Below, piece by piece: positions 1 to 9,222 of a stretch of DNA of 43,995 nucleotides. The stretch lies in the NCBI GenBank assembly GCA_900551755.1, contig URXK01000015.1, positions 1 through 43,995 of the forward strand, given 5' to 3'. Position numbers and translations under genes: made by a program. Position 1 is the first letter of the stretch; each line of letters starts with the position of its first letter. Source of the DNA: an uncultured Eubacterium sp. (lineage in GTDB: Bacteria; Bacillota; Clostridia; Lachnospirales; CAG-274). The notes under the pieces are model-generated. The model had not been told where the DNA came from, ran no database searches, and was given only the letters and a program-made list of their open reading frames with translations.

Positions 1-85
1 TGCCTTGCCATACATATAATTAATATGTTAAAGTACACCTTACTTGTAGGGGCGAGCATTGCTCGTCCTTAGTTATAGATAATAT
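1..85. repeat. Partial intergenic repeat module at window edge
   Basis: This AT-rich stretch carries the short palindrome gggcgAGCATTGCTcgtcc preceded by cttgtag. It belongs to the same family as the two fuller modules that follow and to those at 8740-9445 and 43757-43995. No ORF with a ribosome binding site is visible. The element is cut by the window start. Confidence 0.75.
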
Positions 86-363
86 TGGAAACCCTTCCGT
101 CAACCTCCGGTTGCCACCTTCCCTATGAGGGAAGGTAAATGGTGTTACCACATATATTAATATGTAAAAGTACAGCTTGCTTGTAGGGGCGAACAGTGTT
201 CGCCTAATGTAACTACTACAAATAACTAATTAACGGGCGATTACTAATCGCCCCTACCAATAACCTGTTCATATTAATTACAAGTACAACTAAAAACTAA
301 CCCTTTAGCTCCACTTTTAGGGGAGCTGGCACCCAGTGACTGATGGGGTTCTATTTTCAAGTA
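86..363. repeat. Intergenic repeat module, copy A
   Basis: First of two tandem copies with a 296-bp period (the second begins at 382). Order of parts: a cccttccgtcaacc segment, a ccttccctatgagggaagg palindrome, gggcgAACAGTGTTcgcc, gggcgATTACTAATcgccc, then a ttagctccacttttagggg segment ending in gatggggttctatt. It differs from copy B by few substitutions and in the hairpin near 326-342. It is non-coding and probably a MITE-like or REP-like intergenic repeat; the exact family cannot be named from sequence alone. Confidence 0.85.
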
Positions 364-381
364 ATATGTAATAGGTAATAC

Positions 382-662
382 TGGAAACCCTTCCGTCAAC
401 CTTTGGTTGCCACCTTCCCTATAAGGGAAGGTAAATGGTGTTACCACATATATTAATATGTAAAAGTACAGCTTGCTTGTAGGGGCGAACAGTGTTCGCC
501 TAATGTAACTACTACAAATAACTAATTAACGGGCGATTACTAATCGCCCCTACCAATAACCTGTTCATATTAATTACAAGTACAACTAAAAACTAACCCT
601 TTAGCTCCACTTTTAGGGGAGCTGGCAGCTTTAGCTGACTGATGGGGTTCTATTCTCAAGTA
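382..662. repeat. Intergenic repeat module, copy B
   Basis: Near-identical tandem duplicate of the module at 86-363. The clearest difference is at about 625-640: copy A has a CAC/GTG hairpin with loop cca, while copy B has CAGCT/AGCTG with loop tt, so the palindrome is preserved with a different core. This suggests the structure is maintained or that the cores are exchanged. Confidence 0.85.
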
Positions 663-680
663 ATAAGTAAACAATCTAAA

Positions 681-716
681 CTGGGCTGTTGAATTACACC
701 AACAGCCCAGTTTTTT
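681..716. terminator. Intrinsic terminator downstream of valS
   Basis: Perfect 11-bp stem CTGGGCTGTTG (681-691) with CAACAGCCCAG (700-710) and an 8-nt loop. A six-T run follows on the plus strand. The minus-strand side is followed by a weaker T-rich stretch (TTTAGATTGTTT), so it can end the valS transcript coming from the right and would also stop plus-strand transcription out of the repeats. Confidence 0.85.
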
Positions 717-742
717 AATTGATTTTATATTAATTTTAAAAA

Positions 743-3373
743 TTAGCCTAATCTTGCAATTTGTTCCTCAACACTCTTTAACATTGAGCTATACTTTTCA
801 AGTTTAGCCTTTTCTTCATTAATAACCTTTTCAGGAGCTTTAGAAACAAAACCTTGATTAGAAAGTTTCTTTTCAACTCTTTCAACTTCCTTAATAAGTT
901 TTTCCTTCTCCTTAGCAAGTCTTTCCTTTTCCTTAGCTATATCAACAAGCTCAGCAAATGGCATATAAATCATACCATTATGAATAGCTGTAGATACTGC
1001 ATCATCACTAATACCAGCCTTATCAGCCTGAACTGTAACATCACTTGCATAAGCTAAAGGAGCAAAGAATACCTTACCCTTTTCAAAAATACTTCTAACT
1101 TCATCATTTTCACTAACAACGATTACATTAGCCTTTTTGCTAGGAGCAACATTCATTTCTGCTCTAATGTTTCTTATTGACTTAATAGCCTCTTTCATAA
1201 GTTCAATAGCCTTTTCATCATCAGCAAAGTTAAATTCTTCGCTGTATTCTGGCCACTTAGAAAGCATAATTGTTTCTTCTTCACTCTGAATAGATGTAAA
1301 TATCTCCTCAGTAACAAATGGCATAAATGGGTGAAGAAGTTTGAGAGCATTAATAAGAACAGTCTTTAATGTCCAAAGAGCAGCCTCTCTTGTGGAATCT
1401 TCCTGATTATAAAGTCTTGGCTTAACCATTTCAATATACCAGTCACAGTATTCGTCCCAAATAAAGTCATATACATTCTGAACAGCAATACCAAGTTCGT
1501 AAGCATCAAGATTAGCTGTAACATTCTTAGCAAGAGAGTTTACCTTGCTTAAAATCCATCTATCAGCAGCAGTTAAAGCCTCCTTATCAAACTTAGGCTC
1601 ACTATCGCCAATGTGCATCATTACAAATCTTGAAGCGTTCCAAAGTTTATTAGCAAAGTTTCTGCTGTTTTCTACTCTCTCATTGTAAAATCTCATATCA
1701 TTACCAGGAGCATTACCAGTAATAAGAGTAAGTCTTAAGGCATCAGCACCAGCAACCTTAATGATTTCAAGTGGGTCAATACCATTACCGAGAGATTTAC
1801 TCATTTTTCTACCCTGACTATCTCTTACAAGGCCGTGAATAAGAACTGTCTTAAATGGAACTTCGCCCATCTGTTCAATAGCTGAAAATACCATTCTTAC
1901 AACCCAGAAGAATATAATGTCATAACCTGTAACAAGTACACTAGTTGGATAGAAGTGTTCAAGCTCAGGTGTCTTTTCTGGCCAACCTAAAGTTGAGAAA
2001 GGCCATAATGCAGATGAGAACCAAGTATCAAGGCAGTCCTCGTCCTGAACAATGTGAGTGCCACCACACTTAGGGCAAACAGTAGGTGCTGTCTTAGAAA
2101 CAATAACTTCACCACAATCACAGTAGTAAGCTGGTATTCTGTGACCCCACCAAAGCTGTCTTGAAATACACCAATCGTGAATATCCTCTAACCAGTGAGT
2201 ATAAATCTTACCAAATCTATCTGGAACAAACTTTAATTCCTTGTTGTAATAAGCATCAAGAGCAGGCTTAGCAAGTTCTTCCATCTTTACAAACCACTGC
2301 TTTTTAATAAGTGGTTCAATAACAGTGTGGCATCTATCGTGAGTACCTACAGCGTGATTAATATCCTCTTTTCTAATGAAAAGACCCATTTCATCAAGCT
2401 CCTCAACAATCTGCTTTCTAGCCTCGTATCTATCCATACCTTCAAACTTGCCACCGTTAGCATTGATTGTACCATCATCATTTAAAATATTGATTTTTGG
2501 TAAATTGTGTCTTTCGCCAACTTCAAAGTCGTTAGGGTCGTGAGCAGGAGTAATCTTAACTACACCTGTACCAAATTCCATATCAACATAAGTATCAGCA
2601 ATAATAGGTATTTCTCTGTTTACAAAAGGAACTACACAAACCTTGCCTACAACATCTTTGTATCTATCATCATCTGGGTGAACAGCAATAGCAGTATCAC
2701 CTAACATAGTTTCAGGTCTAGTAGTAGCAAACTCAAGAAATCTATCTGTACCCTTAATAGGATACTTAATATGCCAAAAGCCACCCTGCTTATCTTCGTG
2801 CTCAACCTCTGCATCAGATATAGTTGTCTGACAAGTTGGACACCAGTTAATAAGTTTTTCGCCTTGATAAATATAGCCCTTTTCGTATAACTTGCAAAAT
2901 ACTGTAAGTACAGCGTCAGAAAGACCCTCGTCCATTGTAAATCTTTCTCTATCCCAGTCACAAGAAGAACCTAACTTCTTTAACTGATTAAGGATAGTTC
3001 CACCGTATTCTTCCTTCCACTCCCAAGCTCTCTTAAGGAAGCCATCTCTGCCAACATCTTCCTTTGTAAGACCTTCTTCACGCATTTTATTAACAATTTT
3101 AACCTCAGTTGAAATAGCTGCGTGGTCAGTGCCAGGAATCCAAAGAGCATTGTAGCCCTGCATTCTTTTCCAACGAATAAGAATATCCTGCATAGTTTCG
3201 TCTAAAGCGTGACCCATATGAAGATGACCAGTAATGTTTGGAGGTGGAATTACAATAGTAAAAGGCTCCTTACTTTTGTCAACTTCGGCGTGGAAATAAC
3301 CCTTATCAAGCCAATTTTGATAAATTCTTTCTTCAATGGAAGGGTCATAGCTTTTAGCCATTTCTTTCATCAT
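743..3373 (-). CDS. valS: Valine--tRNA ligase (ValRS)
   Basis: Cytoplasmic class Ia aminoacyl-tRNA synthetase, 876 aa, the usual length. It shows the HIGH-type motif HMGH at residues 52-55 inside [11 protein letters not shown], the KMSKS motif ([10 protein letters not shown]) near residue 520, Cys pairs in WCPTC and in a CDCG...CPKCG insertion, and a C-terminal Lys/Glu-rich coiled coil of about 70 residues typical of ValRS. An AGGAGG lies 8 nt before the first ATG, so the first of the two starting Met codons is preferred. A T-box leader lies directly upstream, so expression should rise when tRNA-Val is uncharged. It is the last gene of the hprK-crh direction cluster but has its own control and terminator. 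Confidence 0.97.
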   Translation of the reverse strand: MMKEMAKSYDPSIEERIYQNWLDKGYFHAEVDKSKEPFTIVIPPPNITGHLHMGHALDETMQDILIRWKRMQGYNALWIPGTDHAAISTEVKIVNKMREEGLTKEDVGRDGFLKRAWEWKEEYGGTILNQLKKLGSSCDWDRERFTMDEGLSDAVLTVFCKLYEKGYIYQGEKLINWCPTCQTTISDAEVEHEDKQGGFWHIKYPIKGTDRFLEFATTRPETMLGDTAIAVHPDDDRYKDVVGKVCVVPFVNREIPIIADTYVDMEFGTGVVKITPAHDPNDFEVGERHNLPKINILNDDGTINANGGKFEGMDRYEARKQIVEELDEMGLFIRKEDINHAVGTHDRCHTVIEPLIKKQWFVKMEELAKPALDAYYNKELKFVPDRFGKIYTHWLEDIHDWCISRQLWWGHRIPAYYCDCGEVIVSKTAPTVCPKCGGTHIVQDEDCLDTWFSSALWPFSTLGWPEKTPELEHFYPTSVLVTGYDIIFFWVVRMVFSAIEQMGEVPFKTVLIHGLVRDSQGRKMSKSLGNGIDPLEIIKVAGADALRLTLITGNAPGNDMRFYNERVENSRNFANKLWNASRFVMMHIGDSEPKFDKEALTAADRWILSKVNSLAKNVTANLDAYELGIAVQNVYDFIWDEYCDWYIEMVKPRLYNQEDSTREAALWTLKTVLINALKLLHPFMPFVTEEIFTSIQSEEETIMLSKWPEYSEEFNFADDEKAIELMKEAIKSIRNIRAEMNVAPSKKANVIVVSENDEVRSIFEKGKVFFAPLAYASDVTVQADKAGISDDAVSTAIHNGMIYMPFAELVDIAKEKERLAKEKEKLIKEVERVEKKLSNQGFVSKAPEKVINEEKAKLEKYSSMLKSVEEQIARLG

Positions 3374-3411
3374 TTTTGTTTCCTCCTGTGTTTCTTTAGT
3401 TATTATTCAAC

Positions 3412-3645
3412 AATAAAAAAAGATACCTTCATCTTTAAGGACGAAAGTATCCGTGGTACCACCTTAATTCCTGCAAGTGCAGGCACTTAAATGCTTTAAC
3501 GCAGCAAACGCTGTGCCTACTACTATTTCAGCACAAAGACTCCAAAGCTACCTTCAATAATCCTTACAACAAAGTACCTTACAGCCACGAGTACCTCTCT
3601 CTTAGAAGTGTAATTATTTACTCCTCTTTATCTTAGTCTACAAAA
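3412..3645 (-). promoter_or_regulatory. T-box leader (tRNA-Val responsive) of valS
   Basis: On the minus strand the conserved T-box sequence AAGGTGGTACCACGG lies at about 3452-3466. It is followed by a terminator hairpin (GATAC ... GTATC arms, about 3421-3452) and a run of seven T. The 5' part begins with a GAGGAGTA element and an AGAGAG bulge-like sequence expected of Stem I. A GUA valine triplet at 3549-3551, within TTGAAGGTAGC, is the best candidate specifier codon, but this needs a covariance fold. The leader separates valS from crh and fills the whole 290-nt gap. Confidence 0.92.
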
Positions 3646-3663
3646 ATATTAAATTAATAATAA

Positions 3664-3906
3664 TTAGCTTAAAAATTCAACAATAGCCTCAAGAGCTTCC
3701 TTTTCATCAGCACCGTCAGCATAAACAGTTACATTATGACCTGTAAGAGTACCAATAGAGATAACACCCATAATACTCTTAAGGTTAATCTCCTTGTTAT
3801 CCATAGTAAGTCTAAGGCTACTAGAAAATCTACCAGCAGTCTGAACTAACATAGGAATTGGTCTTTCAATCATACTAGAACCTACTTTTATATCTTGCTT
3901 AATCAT
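3664..3906 (-). CDS. crh: Crh-like HPr paralogue lacking the phosphocarrier histidine
   Basis: 80 aa, HPr fold. The Ser-46 region is intact (NLKSIMGVISIG, Ser44 here), the site used by HPr kinase. In the active-site loop the usual G-[LI]-H-A-R-P reads SMIERP: the His-15 equivalent is Ile13, while Arg15 and Pro16 are kept. It therefore cannot take phosphate from Enzyme I but could act as a CcpA co-effector when Ser-phosphorylated, as Crh does in Bacillus (Gln at this position). Gene order whiA-crh matches Bacillus subtilis. Its start overlaps the whiA stop by 8 nt, with an AAGGGGGA site 9 nt upstream. hprK is four genes upstream in the same cluster. Confidence 0.88.
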   Translation of the reverse strand: MIKQDIKVGSSMIERPIPMLVQTAGRFSSSLRLTMDNKEINLKSIMGVISIGTLTGHNVTVYADGADEKEALEAIVEFLS

Positions 3907-4822
3907 AACAATGTCCCCCTTTTAAATCTTCGACAATTTCGTGAATTTTTTTAAGTCTGTGATTAACACCTGATTTACCAATAGGTGGTTCAAGGTATTC
4001 TCCCAATTCTTTTAGGCTAGAATCAGGGTATAAGAGCCTAACTTTGGCTATAGTCCTAAGGTTTTCAGGTAAATAGTCTAATCCTTTATTTTCTGCTATG
4101 TAATTAATATCCTCTATTTGTCTAACAGCTGTGTTGACAATTTTGTTTATATTAGCAGTTTCGCAATTTACAATTCTGTTTACATTATTCCTAACTTCCT
4201 TAACAACTCTAAGATTTTCAAACTCCAGCAAAGCCTTGTATGCAGACATAACATTTATTAAATCCACAATCTGCTCTGCCTCCTTGCAATAAACAACAAA
4301 GCGATTTTTTCTTTCGACAATTTTCATTTCAATGCCAAAATCACTTATAATATCCACAAGGTTTTTAGAATGTTCATAATCGTTGTCAGCAAATTCAAGA
4401 TGATAATGCTTGCTTGGGTCATTTACAGAACCACAGCAAACAAATGCAGTACGAATATAAGCTCTTTTGCAGCAATTTCTCACTACACTTTCAGGATTAA
4501 TTGGTGCGTTAAGACTAAAGTCATTACTGTCTTTAATTCCTAATATTTTAACCATTGTGTCTACTAATTTACTATCTTTAACAACAATTTCGTTGTTATT
4601 AATATCCACAGCTATGTTAAAAATATCAGCAATTAAACTAACAGCTAGTTTTAAAATATCAATGTTATCACTATGTATAACAACAAATTTGTCATAGTCC
4701 TCTGTACTTACATAGCCACAAATATTAATTATAGCCTCAAGCTCTGCAATTTTACAATGGCGGTCTTGAACATTCAACATATTGGAAAGCAATTCAGACT
4801 TAATATCAGATGAAAAAGACAT
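3899..4822 (-). CDS. whiA: DNA-binding protein WhiA
   Basis: 307 aa from the start chosen here (MSFSSDIKSELLS). A start 15 nt further upstream (MWRWL...) is open, but GGAGG lies 5 nt before the ATG at 4822 and homologues begin with MSFS, so the shorter form is preferred. WhiA combines an N-terminal LAGLIDADG-homing-endonuclease-like fold without catalytic function and a C-terminal helix-turn-helix (about residues 225-300, ending ...GVNHRLKKIHEIVEDL). In Gram-positive bacteria it affects cell division and chromosome segregation. It sits in the conserved rapZ-whiA-crh neighbourhood, although the usual yvcK-type gene between rapZ and whiA is absent. Confidence 0.95.
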   Translation of the reverse strand: MSFSSDIKSELLSNMLNVQDRHCKIAELEAIINICGYVSTEDYDKFVVIHSDNIDILKLAVSLIADIFNIAVDINNNEIVVKDSKLVDTMVKILGIKDSNDFSLNAPINPESVVRNCCKRAYIRTAFVCCGSVNDPSKHYHLEFADNDYEHSKNLVDIISDFGIEMKIVERKNRFVVYCKEAEQIVDLINVMSAYKALLEFENLRVVKEVRNNVNRIVNCETANINKIVNTAVRQIEDINYIAENKGLDYLPENLRTIAKVRLLYPDSSLKELGEYLEPPIGKSGVNHRLKKIHEIVEDLKGGHCYD

Positions 4823-4890
4823 AAGCCACCTCCACATTGTAAATACAAACTATTAAAAATTTGTTAAATAATCATACACAAATAAGTATA

Positions 4891-5763
4891 CTACCTCTTT
4901 GCATCTTTGTCAATATCTCTATGAGCAATAATTACACTATGGCCCTTAGATTTTAAGTTATTATAAAGTTCGTTAGCTAAGGTTACGCTTCTATGCTTAC
5001 CACCTGTGCAGCCAACAGCAATAACAAGCTGATTTTTACCTTCCTTAATATAATTAGGAATAAGGAATTCACACATATCTGTCAGCTTATCTCTAAATAT
5101 TTGTGCCTCTTGCCACTTCATTACATAATCTCTTACAGCAACATCATTGCCAGTAAGAGGCTTTAATTCATCAATATAAAATGGATTAGGCAAAAATCTA
5201 ACATCAAATACAAGGTCAGCGTCACTTGGTATGCCATACTTAAAGCCAAAGCTCAAAACAGTTATCATTAGGCTTTCAAAATGCTTTTCTTCAAGGAAAA
5301 TTTCACTTAACTGAGTTCTCAACTGTCTTGTAAGCATATGAGAAGTATCAATTATATAATCAGCCATTTTCTTAATGTTTTCAAGCTGTTTTCTTTCGCT
5401 TTTTATGCCATCAATAAGCCTTTCACCCTTAACATTAAGTGGGTGCTGGCGTCTTGACTCCTTATATCTTTTAAGAAGTACCTCATTTTCACTATCAAGA
5501 TATAGTATTTCAAAGCCCTTGTTTTCATCTGTCTTTATTTCAGAAAGAAAGCTGGCAAGGTCGCCAAAAAGCTTTCCTCCTCTTATATCAACACCAATAG
5601 CCACATTTGCCATATTTGAGTTGGGAGTGGAGCATAAGTCAATAAACTTTGATATAAGACTTGGAGGCAAATTATCAACACAAAAGTACCCTATATCCTC
5701 CAAAAATTTTAAAACCGTACTTTTGCCTGCACCTGACATACCAGTTACAATTACACATCTCAT
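4891..5763 (-). CDS. rapZ: RapZ/YvcJ family nucleotide-binding protein
   Basis: 290 aa from the chosen start (MRCVIVTGMSG). GGGAG is 7 nt upstream of the ATG at 5763, whereas the in-frame ATG at 5781 has no good site. The Walker A motif GMSGAGKS is at residues 8-15, followed by the family signature FCVDNLPPSLI. The C-terminal half carries the IAVGCTGGKHRSV motif of the RapZ C-terminal domain. In E. coli this domain is an RNase E adaptor for GlmZ; in Firmicutes YvcJ hydrolyses GTP and affects competence, so the RNA role is not certain here. It is flanked by murB and whiA. Confidence 0.94.
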   Translation of the reverse strand: MRCVIVTGMSGAGKSTVLKFLEDIGYFCVDNLPPSLISKFIDLCSTPNSNMANVAIGVDIRGGKLFGDLASFLSEIKTDENKGFEILYLDSENEVLLKRYKESRRQHPLNVKGERLIDGIKSERKQLENIKKMADYIIDTSHMLTRQLRTQLSEIFLEEKHFESLMITVLSFGFKYGIPSDADLVFDVRFLPNPFYIDELKPLTGNDVAVRDYVMKWQEAQIFRDKLTDMCEFLIPNYIKEGKNQLVIAVGCTGGKHRSVTLANELYNNLKSKGHSVIIAHRDIDKDAKR

Positions 5764-5827
5764 ATTACCAACTCCCATCATCTTTAGTTTATCTATATTA
5801 ATATAGCTAATTAAATTATATTAAAAG

Positions 5828-6727
5828 CTACTCACCAATTATTCTTACTTCTGGCTCTAATTTAACACCAAACTTATCCTCAACAATGTTAGAAACATTG
5901 TGCATAAGTGTAAGAACATCATTAGCAGTTGCTCCACCATTATTAACAACAAAGCCACAATGCTTAGGACTAACCTGTGCCTTACCAACACTATAGCCTC
6001 TTAAGCCACTGTCATCAATTAGCTTAGCAGCAAAATAACCCTCTGGTCTTTTAAATGTACTGCCTGCACTAGGCAATTCTACTGGCTGTTTAGAATTTCT
6101 TTGTGTCAAAAGCTCACTCATTTTTGACTGTATATCTTCCTTGTTTCCTTTTTCAAGGCTTAAAATGGTTTCAACAACAATCATATTTTCACTCATAATT
6201 TTGCTCTTTCTGTAGCCAAAATCAGAAGCCTTATTACTTATTGTTTCAATTTTGCCATTGTGTATAACCTTTGTTTCAACAACAATATCCTTCATTTCTC
6301 CACCATAAGCACCTGCATTCATACACACAGCACCACCTATAGTGCCAGGAATACCACTTAAGCACTCCATACCTGTAAGAGAATTGTTTAAGGCAGTTTT
6401 TGCAACTGTAGAAAGCAAAGCACCTGCCTGTGCTGTAATAACATTGTCATTAACAGTTATGTTGGCAAACTTTTTATAAAGCTGTATAATTACACCTCTA
6501 AAACCACTATCTTTAACAAGGAGATTACTGCCGTTACCAATTACATAATAAGGAATATTATTGCTCTTAACATAATTTATAACAGCTTCAAGGCTTTCTG
6601 TTGTGTTTGGAGTAACAAAAAAATCAGCATTTCCACCAATTCTAAATGTTGTGTGCTTACTCATAGTCTCATTTTGGCACACATTTTCAGAACCAACAAT
6701 TTTAATTAAATCATCAACAATATTCAT
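5828..6727 (-). CDS. murB: UDP-N-acetylenolpyruvoylglucosamine reductase
   Basis: 299 aa, normal length for the type II MurB found in Gram-positives. FAD-dependent reduction of enolpyruvyl-UDP-GlcNAc to UDP-MurNAc in the cytoplasm, the second committed step of peptidoglycan synthesis. The FAD-binding half shows HTTFRIGGNADFFV and VIGNGSNLLV; GIPGTIGGAVCMNAGAYGGE is the substrate-site signature. GSTFKRPEGYFAAKLID provides the catalytic Ser and the type II form, and PEVRIIGE at the end supplies the C-terminal Glu. It starts 3 nt after the glucokinase stop, so it is co-transcribed. Confidence 0.97.
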   Translation of the reverse strand: MNIVDDLIKIVGSENVCQNETMSKHTTFRIGGNADFFVTPNTTESLEAVINYVKSNNIPYYVIGNGSNLLVKDSGFRGVIIQLYKKFANITVNDNVITAQAGALLSTVAKTALNNSLTGMECLSGIPGTIGGAVCMNAGAYGGEMKDIVVETKVIHNGKIETISNKASDFGYRKSKIMSENMIVVETILSLEKGNKEDIQSKMSELLTQRNSKQPVELPSAGSTFKRPEGYFAAKLIDDSGLRGYSVGKAQVSPKHCGFVVNNGGATANDVLTLMHNVSNIVEDKFGVKLEPEVRIIGE

Positions 6728-6730
6728 TTA

Positions 6731-7699
6731 TTAGATTTCCTCTCTGTTGATTTTGCCAAGCATAGCAGCACCTACAAGACCTGCATCATTGCCAAGAGTT
6801 GCAACACAAATCTTAGTCTTAAGGTCGCCACCATATACTCTTTCATTTAAAATTTTAGTAAGAGGTTTAATTACCTTGTCACCCTGTGCACAAACGCCAC
6901 CACCAATAATAATAGCCTCTGGCTGGAATATATTAACAAGGTTTACCATACCAATGGCAAGATACTTAATATACATATCAATAATACCAATAGCAACCTC
7001 GTCGCCTAAATCTGCTGCATCAAAAACAGTCTTAGCATCAATTAACTTAATATTACCATCAACAAGGTCATAAATCTTACTATTTGGATACTTTGCAGCA
7101 GCAATTCTGCCCTCTCGTCTTAAAGCTGATGCTGATGCGTAAGCCTCCCAGCAACCCTTTCTGCCACAAGTACACTCCTCACCTTCAGCCACAATAACCA
7201 TATGACCTGCCTCACCGCCTCCACCAAAGGAGCCATCAAAGACTTTGCCATTTATAATAATACCAGCACCTAAACCAGTGCCAATAGTTATATAAATAAG
7301 GTTTTTGCTACCATAGGCAACACCACAAACATTTTCGCCAATAGCTGCACAGTTTGCATCATTTTCAATATAACAAGGCAAATCTATTCTCTTTCTCATT
7401 TCCTCAACTACATTAATATTGTTAAAGTTAAGATTGTTAGAATAAAGAGAAATGCCCTTTGTTTTATCCATAGTACCCGGCATACCTACACCAATAGACT
7501 CAACATCTTTAACATCAATTTTAAGCTCGTCTATTAGCTTGTTACACAAAGCCACCATATCATCAAGAATATCCTCAGCTGGTCTGCCGTTCATAGTAGG
7601 AGTAGATGTTTTAGCTAGGATATTACCGTTTTCATCAACAATACCAACAGAAATATTAGTTCCACCTAAATCAATACCTAAATAATACATAATATTCAT
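6731..7699 (-). CDS. glcK: ROK-family glucokinase
   Basis: ATP-dependent sugar kinase, 322 aa from the ATG at 7699. It shows the phosphate-binding loop GIDLGGTNISVGIVD at the N terminus, the catalytic Asp in IENDANCAAIGE, the EAGHMVI motif, and the ROK zinc site CTCGRKGCWEAYASASAL. The start codon overlaps the hprK stop (TGATG), implying translational coupling; a second ATG at 7690 has AGGG 12 nt upstream and is an equally possible start. Glucose is the likely substrate by similarity, but other hexoses or N-acetylmannosamine cannot be excluded. Its place next to hprK couples glucose phosphorylation with catabolite-repression sensing. Confidence 0.85.
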   Translation of the reverse strand: MNIMYYLGIDLGGTNISVGIVDENGNILAKTSTPTMNGRPAEDILDDMVALCNKLIDELKIDVKDVESIGVGMPGTMDKTKGISLYSNNLNFNNINVVEEMRKRIDLPCYIENDANCAAIGENVCGVAYGSKNLIYITIGTGLGAGIIINGKVFDGSFGGGGEAGHMVIVAEGEECTCGRKGCWEAYASASALRREGRIAAAKYPNSKIYDLVDGNIKLIDAKTVFDAADLGDEVAIGIIDMYIKYLAIGMVNLVNIFQPEAIIIGGGVCAQGDKVIKPLTKILNERVYGGDLKTKICVATLGNDAGLVGAAMLGKINREEI

Positions 7700-8622
7700 C
7701 AACCCTTCATAGCACTATTCATAATAGCATCGTTAAGAGCCTTAGCTGCATTGTAGCCCATCTTCTTCTGACGGCAGTTTACAGCAGCAGACTCACAAAT
7801 AATAGCAAGGTTTCTACCAGGTCTAACAGGAATTGCGTGACAAATTACTTTATTACCTAAAATGTCCATATATTCCTCTTTTATGCCAAGTCGGTCATAT
7901 ACCTTGCCCTTTTCCCAGTATTCAAGTTTAATAATAAGGTCAATTTCCTGACTATCCTTAACTGACTGAACACCGAACATCTGCTTAACATTTATGATAC
8001 CAATACCTCTAACCTCAATGAAGTATCTAATAAGCTCAGGACAAGTACCAATCAATGAATTGTGAGAAACCTTTTTAATTTCAACAGCGTCATCAGCAAC
8101 CAATCTGTGACCTCTCTTAACAAGCTCAAGAGCTGCCTCACTTTTACCAATGCCACTTTCACCAGTAATAAGTACACCTTCACCATATACATCAACAAGA
8201 ACGCCGTGGATAGTTGTTCTTGGAGCAAGCTCAACCTTAAGCCACTTTAAAAGCTCACTTGTAAATTCTGAAGTTGTATCCTCTGTCTGGAGTATAGGAA
8301 TTTGCTTTTCCTTAGCATAAAACATCATTTCTGGGTGAGGTGTTAAGCCTCTTGAAATAATGACTGCTGGCATTTTATACTGAAAAAGCTTTTCTAATGT
8401 TTCCTGTCTAAATTCTGGTGTAAGTTTTGACAAATAGCTGTATTCTACAAGTCCAATAACCTGTATTCTTTCGCTGTCAAAATAGTCAAAAAAGCCTGCA
8501 AGCTGTATGGCAGGACGATTTACACCAGGTGTATCTATATTAATTTTGCTAATATCAATTTCCTCTGTCAAATTCTTAAGATTAAACTCTTTTGCAATTT
8601 GACTTAAACTTACTGAATACAT
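7699..8622 (-). CDS. hprK: HPr kinase/phosphorylase
   Basis: 307 aa. Bifunctional enzyme that phosphorylates and dephosphorylates the regulatory Ser of HPr and Crh. The N-terminal domain spans about residues 1-130. The catalytic domain has Walker A GESGIGKS at 154-161, followed by LVKRGHRLVADDAVEI with the catalytic Asp pair. The C-terminal family signature region is GIGIINVKQMFGVQSV followed by EIDLIIKLEYW. AAGGAGG lies 8 nt upstream. It is the first gene of the cluster that ends with crh, its probable substrate. Upstream is an AT-rich stretch and then repeats; no confident promoter was assigned. Confidence 0.96.
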   Translation of the reverse strand: MYSVSLSQIAKEFNLKNLTEEIDISKINIDTPGVNRPAIQLAGFFDYFDSERIQVIGLVEYSYLSKLTPEFRQETLEKLFQYKMPAVIISRGLTPHPEMMFYAKEKQIPILQTEDTTSEFTSELLKWLKVELAPRTTIHGVLVDVYGEGVLITGESGIGKSEAALELVKRGHRLVADDAVEIKKVSHNSLIGTCPELIRYFIEVRGIGIINVKQMFGVQSVKDSQEIDLIIKLEYWEKGKVYDRLGIKEEYMDILGNKVICHAIPVRPGRNLAIICESAAVNCRQKKMGYNAAKALNDAIMNSAMKG

Positions 8623-8892
8623 TTTTCAGCCTCCTTTTTCCCAATGTATATACTTTCTCATATATAAGCTAATTGTAAACCAAATGGAATTTTTTTTCAA
8701 TCATTTTAATGTAATTTTTATAAATTTAATGTAAAAGAAATAATTTGTGAGTATGTTGGAAACTTTTCCATACAAAGGACGGTAAATTGTGTAAAAGTAT
8801 GCCTTGCTTGTAGGGGGTATTATTGGACGAGCAATGCTCGCCCCTACAAATAACCCGTTCGTAATAATTATAAGTACAACTAAGGACTACCC

Positions 8893-9090
8893 CCTTTAGC
8901 TCTACTTCTAGGGGAGCTGTCACCCAGTGACTGAGGGGTTTCTATTTTCAGATAACAAGTAATAGTTAATAATTAATAAGTAAAGTTGGAAACCCTTCCG
9001 TCAACCTTACCTATAAAGGACAGTAAACTATATCGTCCTACATTATAAAAAACATATAAACAATAAAAGTTAAACATACTTGTAGGGGCG
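8893..9090. repeat. Direct repeat unit 1 of hprK-trmD block
   Basis: A 198-bp unit nearly identical to 9223-9420, with about four visible substitutions. It starts at ccctttagct and ends at tgtaggggcg. The sequence after the shared unit differs in the palindrome core (AGCATTGCT here, ATTACTAAT in unit 2), so the break in identity falls inside a palindrome. Confidence 0.85.
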
Positions 9091-9222
9091 AGCATTGCTC
9101 GTCCATAAAAAATGCTGATGTTTGCCCGTATAACAATTATTCGTAACCGTTACATCAGGCGAACACTGTTCGCCCCTACAAATAACCTATTCACAGTAAT
9201 TATAAGTACAACTAAAAACCAC

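Noticed and set aside
1..680. CRISPR-like spacing of repeats
   Set aside because: Units are about 296 bp, contain several different palindromes, and lack short identical repeats with unique spacers or cas genes.
3209..3490. Plus-strand 93-codon frame across the valS start and leader
   Set aside because: Lies opposite valS and the T-box, without a binding site or recognisable protein.
8623..8740. hprK promoter
   Set aside because: TTTACA and TATATA hexamers are present on the minus strand but with spacing of about 21 nt or less than 10 nt; none is convincing.
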